From: JANNRA01 sp031401035
Lineage (GTDB): Bacteria > Desulfobacterota > Binatia > HRBIN30 > CADEER01
Assembly: GCA_031401035.1 (NCBI GenBank)
Contig: JANNRA010000047.1
Coordinates: forward strand, 1 to 28,791
Reading direction: 5' to 3'
Length of the DNA: 28,791 nt
In this document: one piece after another, positions 8,608 through 19,210 of the stretch
Layout of the letters: every line of letters starts with the position of its first letter
Numbering within the stretch: position 1 is the stretch's first letter
Program-made: the position numbers and the translations under genes
Notes under the pieces: model-generated
The model's database searches: none
Told to the model about the DNA's origin: nothing
What the model saw: only the letters and a program-made list of their open reading frames with translations

Positions 8608-9747
8608 TCACCCCGTCATGCGCGACAGGGCCGCCAGGACGCCGACTTCGATCATCGTCGCCAGCAGCGCCGACCCGCCGTAGCTGATGAACGGCAACGG
8701 CAGCCCTTTGGTAGGCAGTAACCCCAACACCACCCCGATATTCACCACCGCGCCGAGCACTAGCACTGCGGTAATGCCGAAAGCGAGCAGGCTGGCGAAA
8801 GGATCGGGGTGCCGCGCGGCGACGCGAAAGCCGCGCACGGCGACGACCGCGAAGAGGCCGAGGACGAAGAGCGCGCCGAGCAGGCCGAGTTCCTCGCCGA
8901 CCAGGGCGAAGATGAAGTCGGTGTGCGCTTCCGGCAGGAACGCCATCTTCTGCTTGCTCTGCCCGAGTCCGATGCCGGCGGCGCCGCCCGAACCGAAGGC
9001 GATCAGCGACTGCACCAGTTGGTAGGCGCCGTCCTGGGCATGCGCGAAGGGGTCGAGGAAGGCAGAAAGGCGCCGCATACGATACGGCGCCACCTGGACG
9101 GCGGCGACCATACCGGCGATGCCCAGCAGCACCAGGCCAACGACGTGCGCCGGACGGGCGCCGCCGACAAACAGCATTAGGAGCGCCAGGACGCCGAGGA
9201 TGACGGTGGTGCCGAAGTCGGGTTGCCCCATGACCAGCAGGCAGCACAGCCCAACCACGACCAGCGCCGGCAGGACGCCGTCGACGAAGCTCGCCATGCG
9301 CTCGCGGTGGCGGCTGATCCAGCGCGCCAGGAACAACACCACGCCGAGCTTGACGAACTCCGAGGGCTGCAAGCTGAATCCGCCCAGCGCGATCCACCGC
9401 CGTGCGCCGCCGCGCTCGAGGCCGATACCGGGCGTCAGCACGCACAGCAGCGCCAGCAAGCACAGCGGCAGCATGACCACCGCCCAGCGCTCGAGCAGCT
9501 CGAGGCGGACGCGCGAGACGAGCAGCATCACGACGATGCCGAGGCCGACCGACATGAGGTGCTTGCGGATGAAGAGGTACTCGTCACCGTAGCGCAGACC
9601 GCCGTGGAAATAACTGACGTTGAACACCATCACGATGCCGAAGCCGAGCAGCCCGACGACGGCGCTCAGCAACCACACATCGGGGCGCGTCAAGCGCGGC
9701 ATCATCACCCGCTCCTGCAGGCGGCTCAAAGGTCGCAGGCGGTTCAC
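8608..9747 (-). CDS. ftsW: Septal peptidoglycan glycosyltransferase FtsW
   Basis: FtsW is the SEDS-family polymerase that makes glycan strands from lipid II at the septum together with FtsI. The 379-residue protein is strongly hydrophobic with about ten membrane segments. It carries family motifs such as LQPSEFVKL, the large loop with YRMRRLSAFLDPFAHAQ, the EELGLLG segment and PFISYGGSALL near the C-terminus. Two starts are plausible: GTG at 9747, which overlaps the murD stop (GTGA) after GGAGG, and ATG at 9705, which has AGGAG six nt upstream and gives MMPRLTRPDV. I give the longer form. Confidence 0.95.
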   Translation of the reverse strand: MNRLRPLSRLQERVMMPRLTRPDVWLLSAVVGLLGFGIVMVFNVSYFHGGLRYGDEYLFIRKHLMSVGLGIVVMLLVSRVRLELLERWAVVMLPLCLLALLCVLTPGIGLERGGARRWIALGGFSLQPSEFVKLGVVLFLARWISRHRERMASFVDGVLPALVVVGLCCLLVMGQPDFGTTVILGVLALLMLFVGGARPAHVVGLVLLGIAGMVAAVQVAPYRMRRLSAFLDPFAHAQDGAYQLVQSLIAFGSGGAAGIGLGQSKQKMAFLPEAHTDFIFALVGEELGLLGALFVLGLFAVVAVRGFRVAARHPDPFASLLAFGITAVLVLGAVVNIGVVLGLLPTKGLPLPFISYGGSALLATMIEVGVLAALSRMTG

Positions 9748-11068
9748 AGATCCTCCACCAGGGCGCGGAAGCGATCGCCGCGCTGCCCGTAATCACGAAA
9801 TTCGTCGAAACTGGCGCAGCCAGGCGCCAGCAGCACGACCTGACCGGACCGGACGACGGCGGCCGCCGCGGCGACCGCGGCGGCGAGGTCGGGTACCACC
9901 TGCGCGCCGGCCGCCGCGCCGAGTTGGTCGGCGATCGCCGGCCCGGCCAGGCCGAAGCAAATGATGTGGTCGACGCGACCGAGGCGCGGCACAAGGGCGG
10001 CGAAGTCGCCGCCCTTGTCGTAGCCGCCGAGTAGCAGGACGATGCCGCCGTCGAAGCTGTCGATCGACTTCTCGACCGCGCCGACGTTGGTCGCCTTGGA
10101 ATCGTCGTACCAGCGCACGCCGTCGAGCCCGCGCACCAATTCGAGGCGGTGCGGCAGCCCGGGGGTGGCGCGCAACCCGGCGCGGATGGCCTCGGGGGCG
10201 GTTCCCCAGGCGGTGGCGGCGGTGATGGCGGCGAGGAGGTTCTCGCGGTTGTGGGCGCCGCGCAGCGGACTCTCGCCGAGGGCGTAGCGCTGCGGTTGTC
10301 CGGCGGCCCAGACGACCGCGTCATCGCCCTCGAGGTAGGTGCCGAACTCGACCAGATCGCTGCCGAACGACAGCACCGCGGCGCGCGTGTGATTGCGCTG
10401 CGCCCACACCCAGGCGTCGTCGCGGTTGAGCACCGCCACGTCGCCGCCGTCCTGGTGGGCGAGCAGGTTGGCCTTGGCGGCGCCGTAATCAGTCGGATTC
10501 GGGTAGCGGTCCTGATGGTCCGGGGTCAGGTTCAACAATACGGCGACGCGCGGCTTGAAGCTCGGCACCCATTCGAGTTGGAAGCTCGAGACTTCCACGA
10601 CGGCGGCGTCCCAGAAGGTCGGATCGAGGCCCGCGTCGGCGAGCGGCGTGCCGAGGTTGCCGCCGACAAAGACGCGGCCGCCGGCCGCCTGCAGCATCGC
10701 CCCGAGCAGCGTCGTCGTGGTGCTCTTGCCGTTGGTCCCGGTGATCGCCAGCAGCGGGCAGGTGAGGACGCTCGCCGCCAGCTCGATCTCGCTCCACACC
10801 GGCACGCCGTGCGCGACGGCGGTAACGAGCAGCGGGTGATCGTGCGGCACGCCGGGGCTGGGCACGACCAGATCGGCGCCGTCGAGGCCGGCGGCGCGAT
10901 CGTCGCCAAGCTGAAGGGCGATCGTCTCCGGCCACTCCTCGTCGCGTGTTGCGTCGGCGGCGCGCTCGAGCACCCGCACGCGGGCGCCGTGCGCGGCCAG
11001 CAGGCGCGCCGCGCTGCGCCCCGCCCGCCCGGCGCCGATGACCACGGCGCGCATGCCGGTCAGCGTCG

Positions 11069-11072
<4 letters not shown>
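9744..11072 (-). CDS. murD: UDP-MurNAc-L-alanine--D-glutamate ligase MurD
   Basis: MurD adds D-glutamate to UDP-MurNAc-L-Ala with ATP in the cytoplasm. The 442-residue product has the N-terminal nucleotide-binding domain (VVIGAGRAGRSAA), the ATP loop ITGTNGKSTTT, the EVSSFQLEW motif, NLTPDHQDRY, and the C-terminal WYDDSKATNVGAV that holds the substrate. The ATG at 11072 overlaps the mraY stop by 4 nt (ATGA), and the gene ends in an overlap with the GTG of ftsW. With murE absent, murD is followed functionally by a ligase that must be encoded elsewhere. Confidence 0.97.
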
Positions 11073-12144
<1,072 letters not shown>

Positions 12145-12145
<1 letters not shown>

Positions 12146-13548
12146 CAGGCGGCACCCCCGCGCTCGACCAGGCGCGCCACCACCTCGGCCATGCGCGCGC
12201 CGAAGCGGCGCACGCCGACCTCGTCGTCGGCGCCGCGCGAGCCCTTGACCAGGATGACGTCGCCGGGCTGCCAGCGCGCCGCCAGCAGGGCGACGGCGGC
12301 CGCCGCGTCGGCGCAGACATCGACGGCCAGGCCGGCACGTCGGGCGCCGTCGGCCAGCGATGCGGCGCCGGGTTCAACCGCCACCAACCAGCGCACACCG
12401 GCGGCGGCGGCGTGCGCGCCGACGGCGGCGTGCAGCGCGGCGCTCTCGGCGCCGAGCTCACGCATCTCGCCCAGCACCGCGATCGGCCGCCCGGGCAGAC
12501 GGCCAACGGCGTCGAGCGCGGCGCAGGCGCTGTCCGGATTGGCGTTGTAGGCGTCGTTGATCAGGGTCACGCCGTTGGCGAGGCGCACGACCTGCATGCG
12601 CATCGCCGGCGGCGCGGCGGCGGCGAGGCCGGCGGCGATGGCCGCCAGGCCGATGCCCGCCGCGTGCGCGGCGGCGGCGGCGGCGAGCGCATTGTGGATA
12701 TTGTGCCGGCCGGCGGCGCGCAGGTGGACCACGGCGCGGTCGGCGGCGACGCAGAGCACGAAGGAGAGACCGTCGGCGCCGCGGTCGTCGACCGCCTCGG
12801 CACGCACCGCGCGGCCGGCGCCGAACTCGACGCGGCGGCCGGGGAACGCGGCGGCGCTGTGCGCCACCCGGGCGTCGTCCATGTTCACCGCGATGACGCC
12901 GTCGGCCGACATGCCCGCGAAGAGTTCGCCCTTGGCACGCGCCACGCCGGCGAGACTGCCGACGCCCGCCAGGTGCGCGGCCCCGACATTGGTGATGACG
13001 CCGACACTGGGCGAGGCAATGGCGGTCATGCGAGCGATCTCGCCGAAGGCGTTCATGCCCATCTCGACCACGGCCAGCGCTTCGTCGCCGCGCAGGCGCA
13101 GCAGCGTCAGCGGCACGCCGACGAGGTTGTTGAGATTGCCCTCGGTCCACAACACGCGGCGCCCCGGATAGGCGGCGACGGCAATCGCGGCGAGCATCTC
13201 CTTGGTCGTCGTCTTGCCGTTGCTGCCAGTGATGGCGACCAGCGTCCCGCCCCACTGTCGGCGTGCGTGCGCGGCGAGGTCGCCGAGGGCGCGCAGGGTG
13301 TCGGCGACGACGACCGCGCATCTCGCCGCGACCCCAGCCGGCAGGTGATCGACCAGCACGGCCGCGGCGCCGGCGCGCAGCGCGTCGGCGGCGAAGACGT
13401 GGCCGTCGAAGCGGGCACCGCGCAGGGCGACGTAGAGGCGGCCGGCGACGCCGCCACGCGTGTCGATGCAGATGCCGTCGCACGGCGGCAGAGCCGGCGC
13501 GACCGCCGCGCCGGTCGCCCGCGCAATGTCCGCACCGGTCCAGTGCAT
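12145..13548 (-). CDS. murF: UDP-MurNAc-tripeptide--D-Ala-D-Ala ligase MurF
   Basis: MurF adds the D-Ala-D-Ala dipeptide to the UDP-MurNAc-tripeptide using ATP. The product (467 residues from the ATG at 13548) has the Mur N-terminal fold with DTRGGVAGRLYVALRG, the ATP loop ITGSNGKTTTKEML, the EMGMNAFGEI motif, HNIHNALAA, and NDAYNANPDS in the C-terminal half. I chose 13548 because GGGGGAGG lies five nt upstream and it gives the usual short N-terminus; an ATG at 13587, 4 nt after ftsI, would add 13 residues. The N-terminus aligns with MurF only, so this is not a MurE-MurF fusion. murE is missing from its usual place upstream. Confidence 0.96.
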
Positions 13549-13591
13549 CGCTGCCTCCCCCTGCGCGCGCGCAGCCACGGCCGTCATGCCG

Positions 13592-15562
13592 TCACGATGC
13601 GCTGGAGGCAAAGTACAGCGTCAGAGTCCGCTCGGCCGCCACGGCGCCGGGCAGCGGCGTCTGGCGGGTGACGTAGCCGGAGCCCTCGACGCGCACCGTC
13701 CAACCCTCGGACTGGGCGCGCACCAACGCGTCGCGCATGGCCAGACCGTGGAAGCTCGGGACGCCGCCGGGGGTGGCGAGATCCTCGAACACGGCTTCGT
13801 CATCCAGCAGCGGCTCGACCCGCACCGCCGCTTCAATCAGCAGGTTGGGGCGGACCGGCGGCACGGCGGCAGCCGGCAGCACCGGCGCCAGGATGCCGCG
13901 CCGGGTCAGGCCGTACTCGGCGACGGCGCGGAAGACGGGCGCCGCGACGACCCCGCCGTAGGTCGCCTTGCGCGGCGTATCGAGCACCACCAGGATCACC
14001 AGCCGCGGCGCCTCGGCTGGCACGAAGCCGATGAACGACGACATCCGGTCGCGGGGATGGTAGCGCCCGGTCTGCGCGTCGACCTTCTGCGCCGTACCGG
14101 TCTTGCCGGCGACGCGGAACCCGTCGATGCGCGCGTTGCTGCCGGTGCCGTCCTCGGTCACTCCGACCAGCATCTCGGTGACGGCTTTCGCGGTCTGTTC
14201 CGACATCACGCGACGCTCGACCTGCGGCCTGCCGGTGTACCGCACGTGGCCGTCGTCGTCGGTAATGCGCTTGATGGCGTAGGGCCGCAGGAGGCGGCCG
14301 CCATTGGCGATGGCGGCGAAGGCGCGCGTCAGTTGCAACGGCGTCACCGCCAGGCCCTGTCCGAAGGCGTTGGTCACCAGATGGATGCGACCCCACTTTT
14401 CGATCGGTCGTAACAGCCCCGACGCCTCGCCCGGCAGGTCGATGCCGGTCGGCCGTCCGAAGCCGAACGCCTCGACGGCGGCGCCGAAGCGGTCGATACC
14501 GAGACGCTCGGCGATCTTGGCGCAGCCGATGTTGCTCGACTGCGCGATCACCTCGGCGAAGGTGAGAATGCCGTGCGGATGGGCGTCGCGGATGACGCGT
14601 TTGCCCACCGGATAGCGACCGTTCTCGCAGTTGACGCGTTCGCTCGGACGCACGACGTGCTCTTCGAGCGCGGCGGCGGCGAGAAAGGCCTTGAAGGTGG
14701 AGCCGGGCTCGTAGACGTCGGTGATGGCGCGGTTTCGATGGCGATTCGGGCCTGCGCTGCCGCCGCGGTTGGGGTCGAAGCGCGGCGCGGTGGCCATGGC
14801 CAGCACCTCGCCGGTTTGCGGATCGAGCGCCACCAGCGTCCCGGCAGTGGCGTCGAAGTCGCGCACGGCGCGCTCGAGCTCCTCTTCGGCGACGCGCTGC
14901 AGCGCCGCGTCGATGGTCAGTTCGACGTGGGCGCCGGCGTGCGCAAGCGCCTCGCCCGCGTCGCCCATGTCGAACTGACGCCCAATCCCATCGCGCCCGA
15001 CGACCAGGGCCTGCACACCACCGCGCAGCTCCGCATCAAGGGCGCGTTCCACGCCCTCCAGGCCCTGGCCGTCGACGTTCGTGAAGCCCAGCACCTGGCC
15101 GGCCAGCGCGCCGTGCGGGTAGACCCGCTGGCGCGCCGGCTCGCTGCCGATGCCTGGCACCTTCATCTGTTCGAGCGTCGTCCACGTCTCGAGTGACACC
15201 TGCCGCCGCAGCCAGACAAAAGAGGCGCCGGCCGATGCGTGGCGCCGTAACTCGTCTTGCGACAGGTCGAGCGTTTGCGCCACGAGGCGCGTCACCTCCG
15301 GCTGGCGCGGGAACTCCTTCGGGCGCACGTACACAGCCACCGACTCGCGGCTGAGGGCCAAGGGCTCGCCGTTGCGATCGGTGATCGGACCGCGCATCGC
15401 CACGATCGGCACATTGCGCTGATGCTGCCGATCGGCGCGCTGCTTGAAGGAGTGACCCTGCAGGATTGTCAATTGCACGGCGCGCGCCGCCAAACCGCCG
15501 AAGACGGCGGCGAAGATCAGCCCCACCATGGCGAGGCGCTGGCGCGTCGTCCGGCCGGTCAC
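13592..15562 (-). CDS. ftsI: Septal transpeptidase FtsI (class B PBP with PASTA domain)
   Basis: FtsI (PBP3) cross-links septal peptidoglycan in the periplasm as the partner of FtsW. The 656-residue protein has an N-terminal membrane anchor (about residues 9-28) and a PBP dimerisation domain beginning near RGPITDRNGEPLA. The transpeptidase domain carries all three active-site motifs: serine tetrad STFK in EPGSTFKAF, SSN in IAQSSNIG, and KTG in VAGKTGTAQ. After the catalytic domain, the last ~60 residues (from PSFHGLAMRDAL) form one PASTA domain, a module that binds peptidoglycan or muropeptides. It is absent from enterobacterial FtsI but seen in Gram-positive SpoVD/PBP2x-type and some delta-type proteins. 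The GTG at 15562 overlaps the ftsL stop by 4 nt. Confidence 0.96.
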   Translation of the reverse strand: MTGRTTRQRLAMVGLIFAAVFGGLAARAVQLTILQGHSFKQRADRQHQRNVPIVAMRGPITDRNGEPLALSRESVAVYVRPKEFPRQPEVTRLVAQTLDLSQDELRRHASAGASFVWLRRQVSLETWTTLEQMKVPGIGSEPARQRVYPHGALAGQVLGFTNVDGQGLEGVERALDAELRGGVQALVVGRDGIGRQFDMGDAGEALAHAGAHVELTIDAALQRVAEEELERAVRDFDATAGTLVALDPQTGEVLAMATAPRFDPNRGGSAGPNRHRNRAITDVYEPGSTFKAFLAAAALEEHVVRPSERVNCENGRYPVGKRVIRDAHPHGILTFAEVIAQSSNIGCAKIAERLGIDRFGAAVEAFGFGRPTGIDLPGEASGLLRPIEKWGRIHLVTNAFGQGLAVTPLQLTRAFAAIANGGRLLRPYAIKRITDDDGHVRYTGRPQVERRVMSEQTAKAVTEMLVGVTEDGTGSNARIDGFRVAGKTGTAQKVDAQTGRYHPRDRMSSFIGFVPAEAPRLVILVVLDTPRKATYGGVVAAPVFRAVAEYGLTRRGILAPVLPAAAVPPVRPNLLIEAAVRVEPLLDDEAVFEDLATPGGVPSFHGLAMRDALVRAQSEGWTVRVEGSGYVTRQTPLPGAVAAERTLTLYFASSAS

Positions 15563-15924
15563 GGCAGCAGCTCCTCCTCACCGCGTCCCGGTCGGCGCAT
15601 GCCAAGGCGCTGCTCGGCAAGCGCCTCCACATGCGCCGTACTGTCGGCCGCGGCAGCCTTGAGCTCGAGCTCCCGCCCCTCACGCCCCAACGCCGCCACA
15701 AGCTGCCGCGTCACCGACAGTCGGTACCCGGCCTCCACCACCATCAACCGCACCCGCACGTAGCCGAGTAGTAGACACACTGCGCAGGCGCCCAGCAGCA
15801 CGCCCCACGCGATCAATCGCCGCACCTCGCGCGAGCGTGCGGCGCGCACGTTTTGCGGCTGCCGCGTATGCGGCATCGACGCCGGGAACGCGAGAACGGT
15901 CTGGCGCGCGGCGACCGGGGTCAT
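15559..15924 (-). CDS. ftsL: Cell division protein FtsL
   Basis: FtsL is a small bitopic protein that forms a coiled-coil complex with FtsB and FtsQ and helps activate FtsWI. The 121-residue product has a basic cytoplasmic N-terminus (about 1-36) and one membrane segment (about 37-58). A predicted helical, heptad-like stretch rich in Leu, Arg and Glu runs to ~100 and ends in ALAEQRLGMRRPG, a common FtsL-like end. Family sequence similarity is low, so the call rests on architecture and on its place directly before ftsI. It starts only 4 nt after mraZ, in the space where rsmH normally lies. Confidence 0.85.
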   Translation of the reverse strand: MTPVAARQTVLAFPASMPHTRQPQNVRAARSREVRRLIAWGVLLGACAVCLLLGYVRVRLMVVEAGYRLSVTRQLVAALGREGRELELKAAAADSTAHVEALAEQRLGMRRPGRGEEELLP

Positions 15925-15928
15925 GCCG

Positions 15929-16384
15929 TCACAGCCCCAACTCGCCGAGAACGCCGGGCTCGCTGACCACCTTCTGCTCGCCCGCCAAGTGGACCGGCTG
16001 CCACTTCGCGCGGTCCCAGACGCGGAACTTGCCGCGGGCGCCGGCGAAGACGACTTCCTTGCTCAGCGTCGCGTACTCCCGCAGCACCGGCGGCACCAGC
16101 AACCGCCCCTGCTTGTCGACGACGCACTCATGCGCGCCGGGCAGGTAGAAGTTGTCGTAGAACTCTATCGCCGCGGCGGACAGGTCGGCGCGCTCGCTGA
16201 TCCGCGCCTCGAGCTTCAGCCACTCGGCATAGGGGCGCGCTTCGAGGCAGCGCCCGTCGCCGACGCGAAAGTTGGTGACAAACAGGCGCTCGTCACCCAA
16301 CTCACGCAACACCTCGCGGAATCGGACGGGTACGTTGAGGCGACCCTTCTCATCGATGCGCTGCTCGAAGGTCCCGCGAAACAT
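15929..16384 (-). CDS. mraZ: Transcriptional regulator MraZ
   Basis: MraZ is a DNA-binding protein with two AbrB-like (SpoVT-AbrB) half-domains that assembles into rings and controls its own dcw operon. The 151-residue product starts MFRGTFEQRIDEKGRLNVP, the family's characteristic N-terminus. The second repeat, with ECVVDKQGRLLVPPVLREYA, lies near residues 75-95. I took the ATG at 16384 because MraZ proteins begin MFRG; a GTG at 16396 would add four residues. It is the first gene of the cluster, behind a consensus promoter and a set of 10-bp repeats that fit its own operator. rsmH, its usual downstream neighbour, is missing. Confidence 0.95.
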   Translation of the reverse strand: MFRGTFEQRIDEKGRLNVPVRFREVLRELGDERLFVTNFRVGDGRCLEARPYAEWLKLEARISERADLSAAAIEFYDNFYLPGAHECVVDKQGRLLVPPVLREYATLSKEVVFAGARGKFRVWDRAKWQPVHLAGEQKVVSEPGVLGELGL

Positions 16385-16425
16385 GGCCACCCGCACCCGT
16401 CCGATCCACTGGGGCTCCCCTCACC

Positions 16426-16450
16426 ACCACTCCCCACCACTTTTGCCCAC
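16426..16450 (-). promoter_or_regulatory. Putative MraZ operator: three direct repeats at 10-bp spacing
   Basis: On the minus strand GTGGG, GTGGT and GTGGT begin at 16450, 16440 and 16430, exactly one helical turn apart. They lie between the -10 box and the mraZ start. Known MraZ sites are three or more GTGG-type pentamers separated by 5 nt (TGGGN in E. coli, AAAGTGG-type in Mycoplasma). The position at and after the expected transcription start fits autorepression. Function is inferred. Confidence 0.75.
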
Positions 16451-16453
16451 CTC

Positions 16454-16482
16454 GCTATAGAAGGGAGTTCCCCAGCTGTCAA
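16454..16482 (-). promoter_or_regulatory. Sigma-70 promoter of the dcw cluster (Pmra)
   Basis: TTGACA at 16482-16477 (minus strand) is separated by exactly 17 bp from TATAGC at 16459-16454. The -35 box is a perfect match and the -10 box matches 4 of 6 consensus bases. Transcription would start near 16447, inside the MraZ repeats, about 60 bases before the mraZ ATG. The housekeeping sigma factor for it is probably the RpoD encoded 1.3 kb upstream. Confidence 0.8.
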
Positions 16483-16513
16483 TAAAAAAAGCGCCCCGCG
16501 AGGCGGGACGCTT
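16481..16513 (-). terminator. Intrinsic terminator of rnpB
   Basis: An 11-bp GC-rich stem (16489-16499 with 16503-16513) with a 3-nt loop is followed on the minus strand by a run of seven T (through 16484), then AT. The only mismatch on the plus strand (C with A) becomes a G-U pair in the minus-strand RNA, which supports the minus direction. It ends RNase P RNA transcription 31 bases after the mature 3' end, directly before the mraZ promoter. Confidence 0.88.
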
Positions 16514-16544
16514 CTTTTTCTTGCAAGTCGGCTGGACAAGTCGG

Positions 16545-16893
16545 CTGGAGAGGACCTGTAAGCCGGATTCTGTGCCCCGGTTACCCGGGGCGGCAGTCAT
16601 TCCTCTGGGCTGGCGGTTGCCCGCCAGCTCAAGCGACGCACCTGAGGTCAAGCGCGGGCCACGCAACCTCGTGTTGGTCTTGCTCCGGGTGGGGTTTACC
16701 GCGCGACGCCGTCACCGACGCCGCGGATCGTCACCGATCGTTTCACCGACTCCCCGCCGCAGCGGGGCCGTCTCCTTTCTGTGGCACTTTCCCCTGATCG
16801 CTCAGGGCCGCTGTTAGCGGCCACCCTGCCCTATGGAGTCCGGACTTTCCTCCCGCCCCGATCCGGGACGAGCGACTGCCCGGTCCTCTCCAG
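16545..16893 (-). ncRNA. rnpB: RNase P RNA, bacterial type A
   Basis: This is the catalytic RNA of RNase P, which removes 5' leaders from tRNA precursors. The two ends pair as a 12-bp P1 helix (16545-16556 with 16882-16893). The universally conserved GAGGAAAGTCCGG block lies at about 16841-16853 on the minus strand. The 3' half ends with the conserved GAATCCGGCTTACA before P1. The length of ~349 nt is normal for type A. It lies between the zinc-ribbon gene and mraZ and ends in an intrinsic terminator. I could not identify its promoter with confidence. Confidence 0.95.
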
Positions 16894-16916
16894 CCACGGG
16901 GTCTCTACAGGATGAT

Positions 16917-16943
16917 GGAGGGCGCGGCTACGCCGCGCCCTCC
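16917..16943 (-). terminator. Perfect 12-bp inverted repeat between zinc-ribbon gene and rnpB
   Basis: GGAGGGCGCGGC (16917-16928) pairs perfectly with 16932-16943 around a 3-nt loop. It lies 36 bases after the zinc-ribbon stop codon and 24 bases before the 5' end of RNase P RNA. No T tract follows on the minus strand (ATCATCCTG), so it may be a transcript-stabilising or weak terminator hairpin rather than a full stop. Confidence 0.5.
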
Positions 16944-16978
16944 GCGTGCCGGGCGACGCGCCGCCCAACCCAGGCCCA

Positions 16979-17710
16979 TCAGGTCGCGTCGATGAACAGG
17001 ATGCGGTGACAGTTCGGGCACTGGCGAACGATGTCGCGGTACTTGAGCAGCTCATTATAGAACTGCGGCGGCACCTGCATGCGGCAGCCGGTGCAGATGC
17101 CGGCGGCGGCGGCGACGACGGCGCTGCCGCCGCGGCGGTCGAACAGCTGCTCGTACTTGCTGCGCAGGCCCGGATCCATGCCCAGCGCGAGTTCCTCGCG
17201 CTGGCCGATCTCCGCCTGCACCGCCTGCCGCAACTCCTCGGCCTGGGCGCGCCGCTCGGCGACGATGTCGGCGGCGCGCGCCTCGAGCCCAGCCAGCGCA
17301 TCCTTTGCCGCGGCGAGCTGGATGACGAGGCTCTCGAGCGTCTCCATGGTCCGGATCAGCTCATCCTCGGTCAGCGTGTTGGCCTCCTTGCTGAGGTCGA
17401 TCTCGCGCTGCAGGGCGAGCAACTCGGTCGAGTTGCGGACGCGATTCATGCGCATGCGGTTGTCGCGGATCTTGTTGCCGCTCAGCTCGAGCTGGCGATC
17501 CATCTCGATGCGCCGCTTCTCGAGCCCGTCGCGTTCGACCCCCAGCGCGGTCACGGTGTCGCGGTGCCGGGTCAGCTCGAGCTCGAAACCATCCGCTTCG
17601 CTGACCAGCGCCGTCATACGGTCGCGGCGGTCCTTGAGGCGGCGATCGACGTCCTGCAACGCCGCCAGCCGCCCGATGTCGGTTGTGATTGGTGCGGTCA
17701 CGATGATCAT
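16979..17710 (-). CDS. C4-type zinc-ribbon coiled-coil protein (COG1579/DUF164 family)
   Basis: This is a 243-residue cytoplasmic protein of the zf-RING_7 family, whose exact role is not established; relatives are often suggested to act in nucleic-acid-related processes. Residues ~10-170 are a long charged helical region with heptad-like Leu/Arg/Glu spacing, typical of an antiparallel coiled coil. The C-terminus holds four zinc ligands as CTGC (206-209) and CPNC (231-234). The ATG at 17710 follows AAGGAG by 3 nt, and this leader begins only 16 bases after the 3' end of the tRNA. The gene therefore probably shares the rpoD-tRNA transcript and gains its own mRNA 5' end from tRNA processing. Confidence 0.88.
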   Translation of the reverse strand: MIIVTAPITTDIGRLAALQDVDRRLKDRRDRMTALVSEADGFELELTRHRDTVTALGVERDGLEKRRIEMDRQLELSGNKIRDNRMRMNRVRNSTELLALQREIDLSKEANTLTEDELIRTMETLESLVIQLAAAKDALAGLEARAADIVAERRAQAEELRQAVQAEIGQREELALGMDPGLRSKYEQLFDRRGGSAVVAAAAGICTGCRMQVPPQFYNELLKYRDIVRQCPNCHRILFIDAT

Positions 17711-17726
17711 CTTCTCCTTGCGTAAG

Positions 17727-17791
17727 TGGGCCCACCAGGATTCGAACCTGGGACCTACCGGTTATGAGCCGGCGGCTCTGACCAGACTGAG

Positions 17792-17801
<10 letters not shown>
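17727..17801 (-). tRNA. tRNA with CAT anticodon (Ile2 more likely than elongator Met)
   Basis: A complete 75-nt cloverleaf reads on the minus strand: 7-bp acceptor GGGCCCA/TGGGCCC, D arm, anticodon arm with loop CTCATAA, 5-nt variable loop, and T arm with TTCGAAT. The discriminator is A and the CCA end is not encoded (CTT follows). A CAT anticodon can be Met or, after lysidine modification, Ile2. The C4-G69 and C5-G68 pairs and the CTCATAACC loop resemble Ile2 in E. coli and B. subtilis. The first ten bases contain the rpoD stop codon. Confidence 0.93.
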
Positions 17802-19206
<1,405 letters not shown>

Positions 19207-19210
<4 letters not shown>

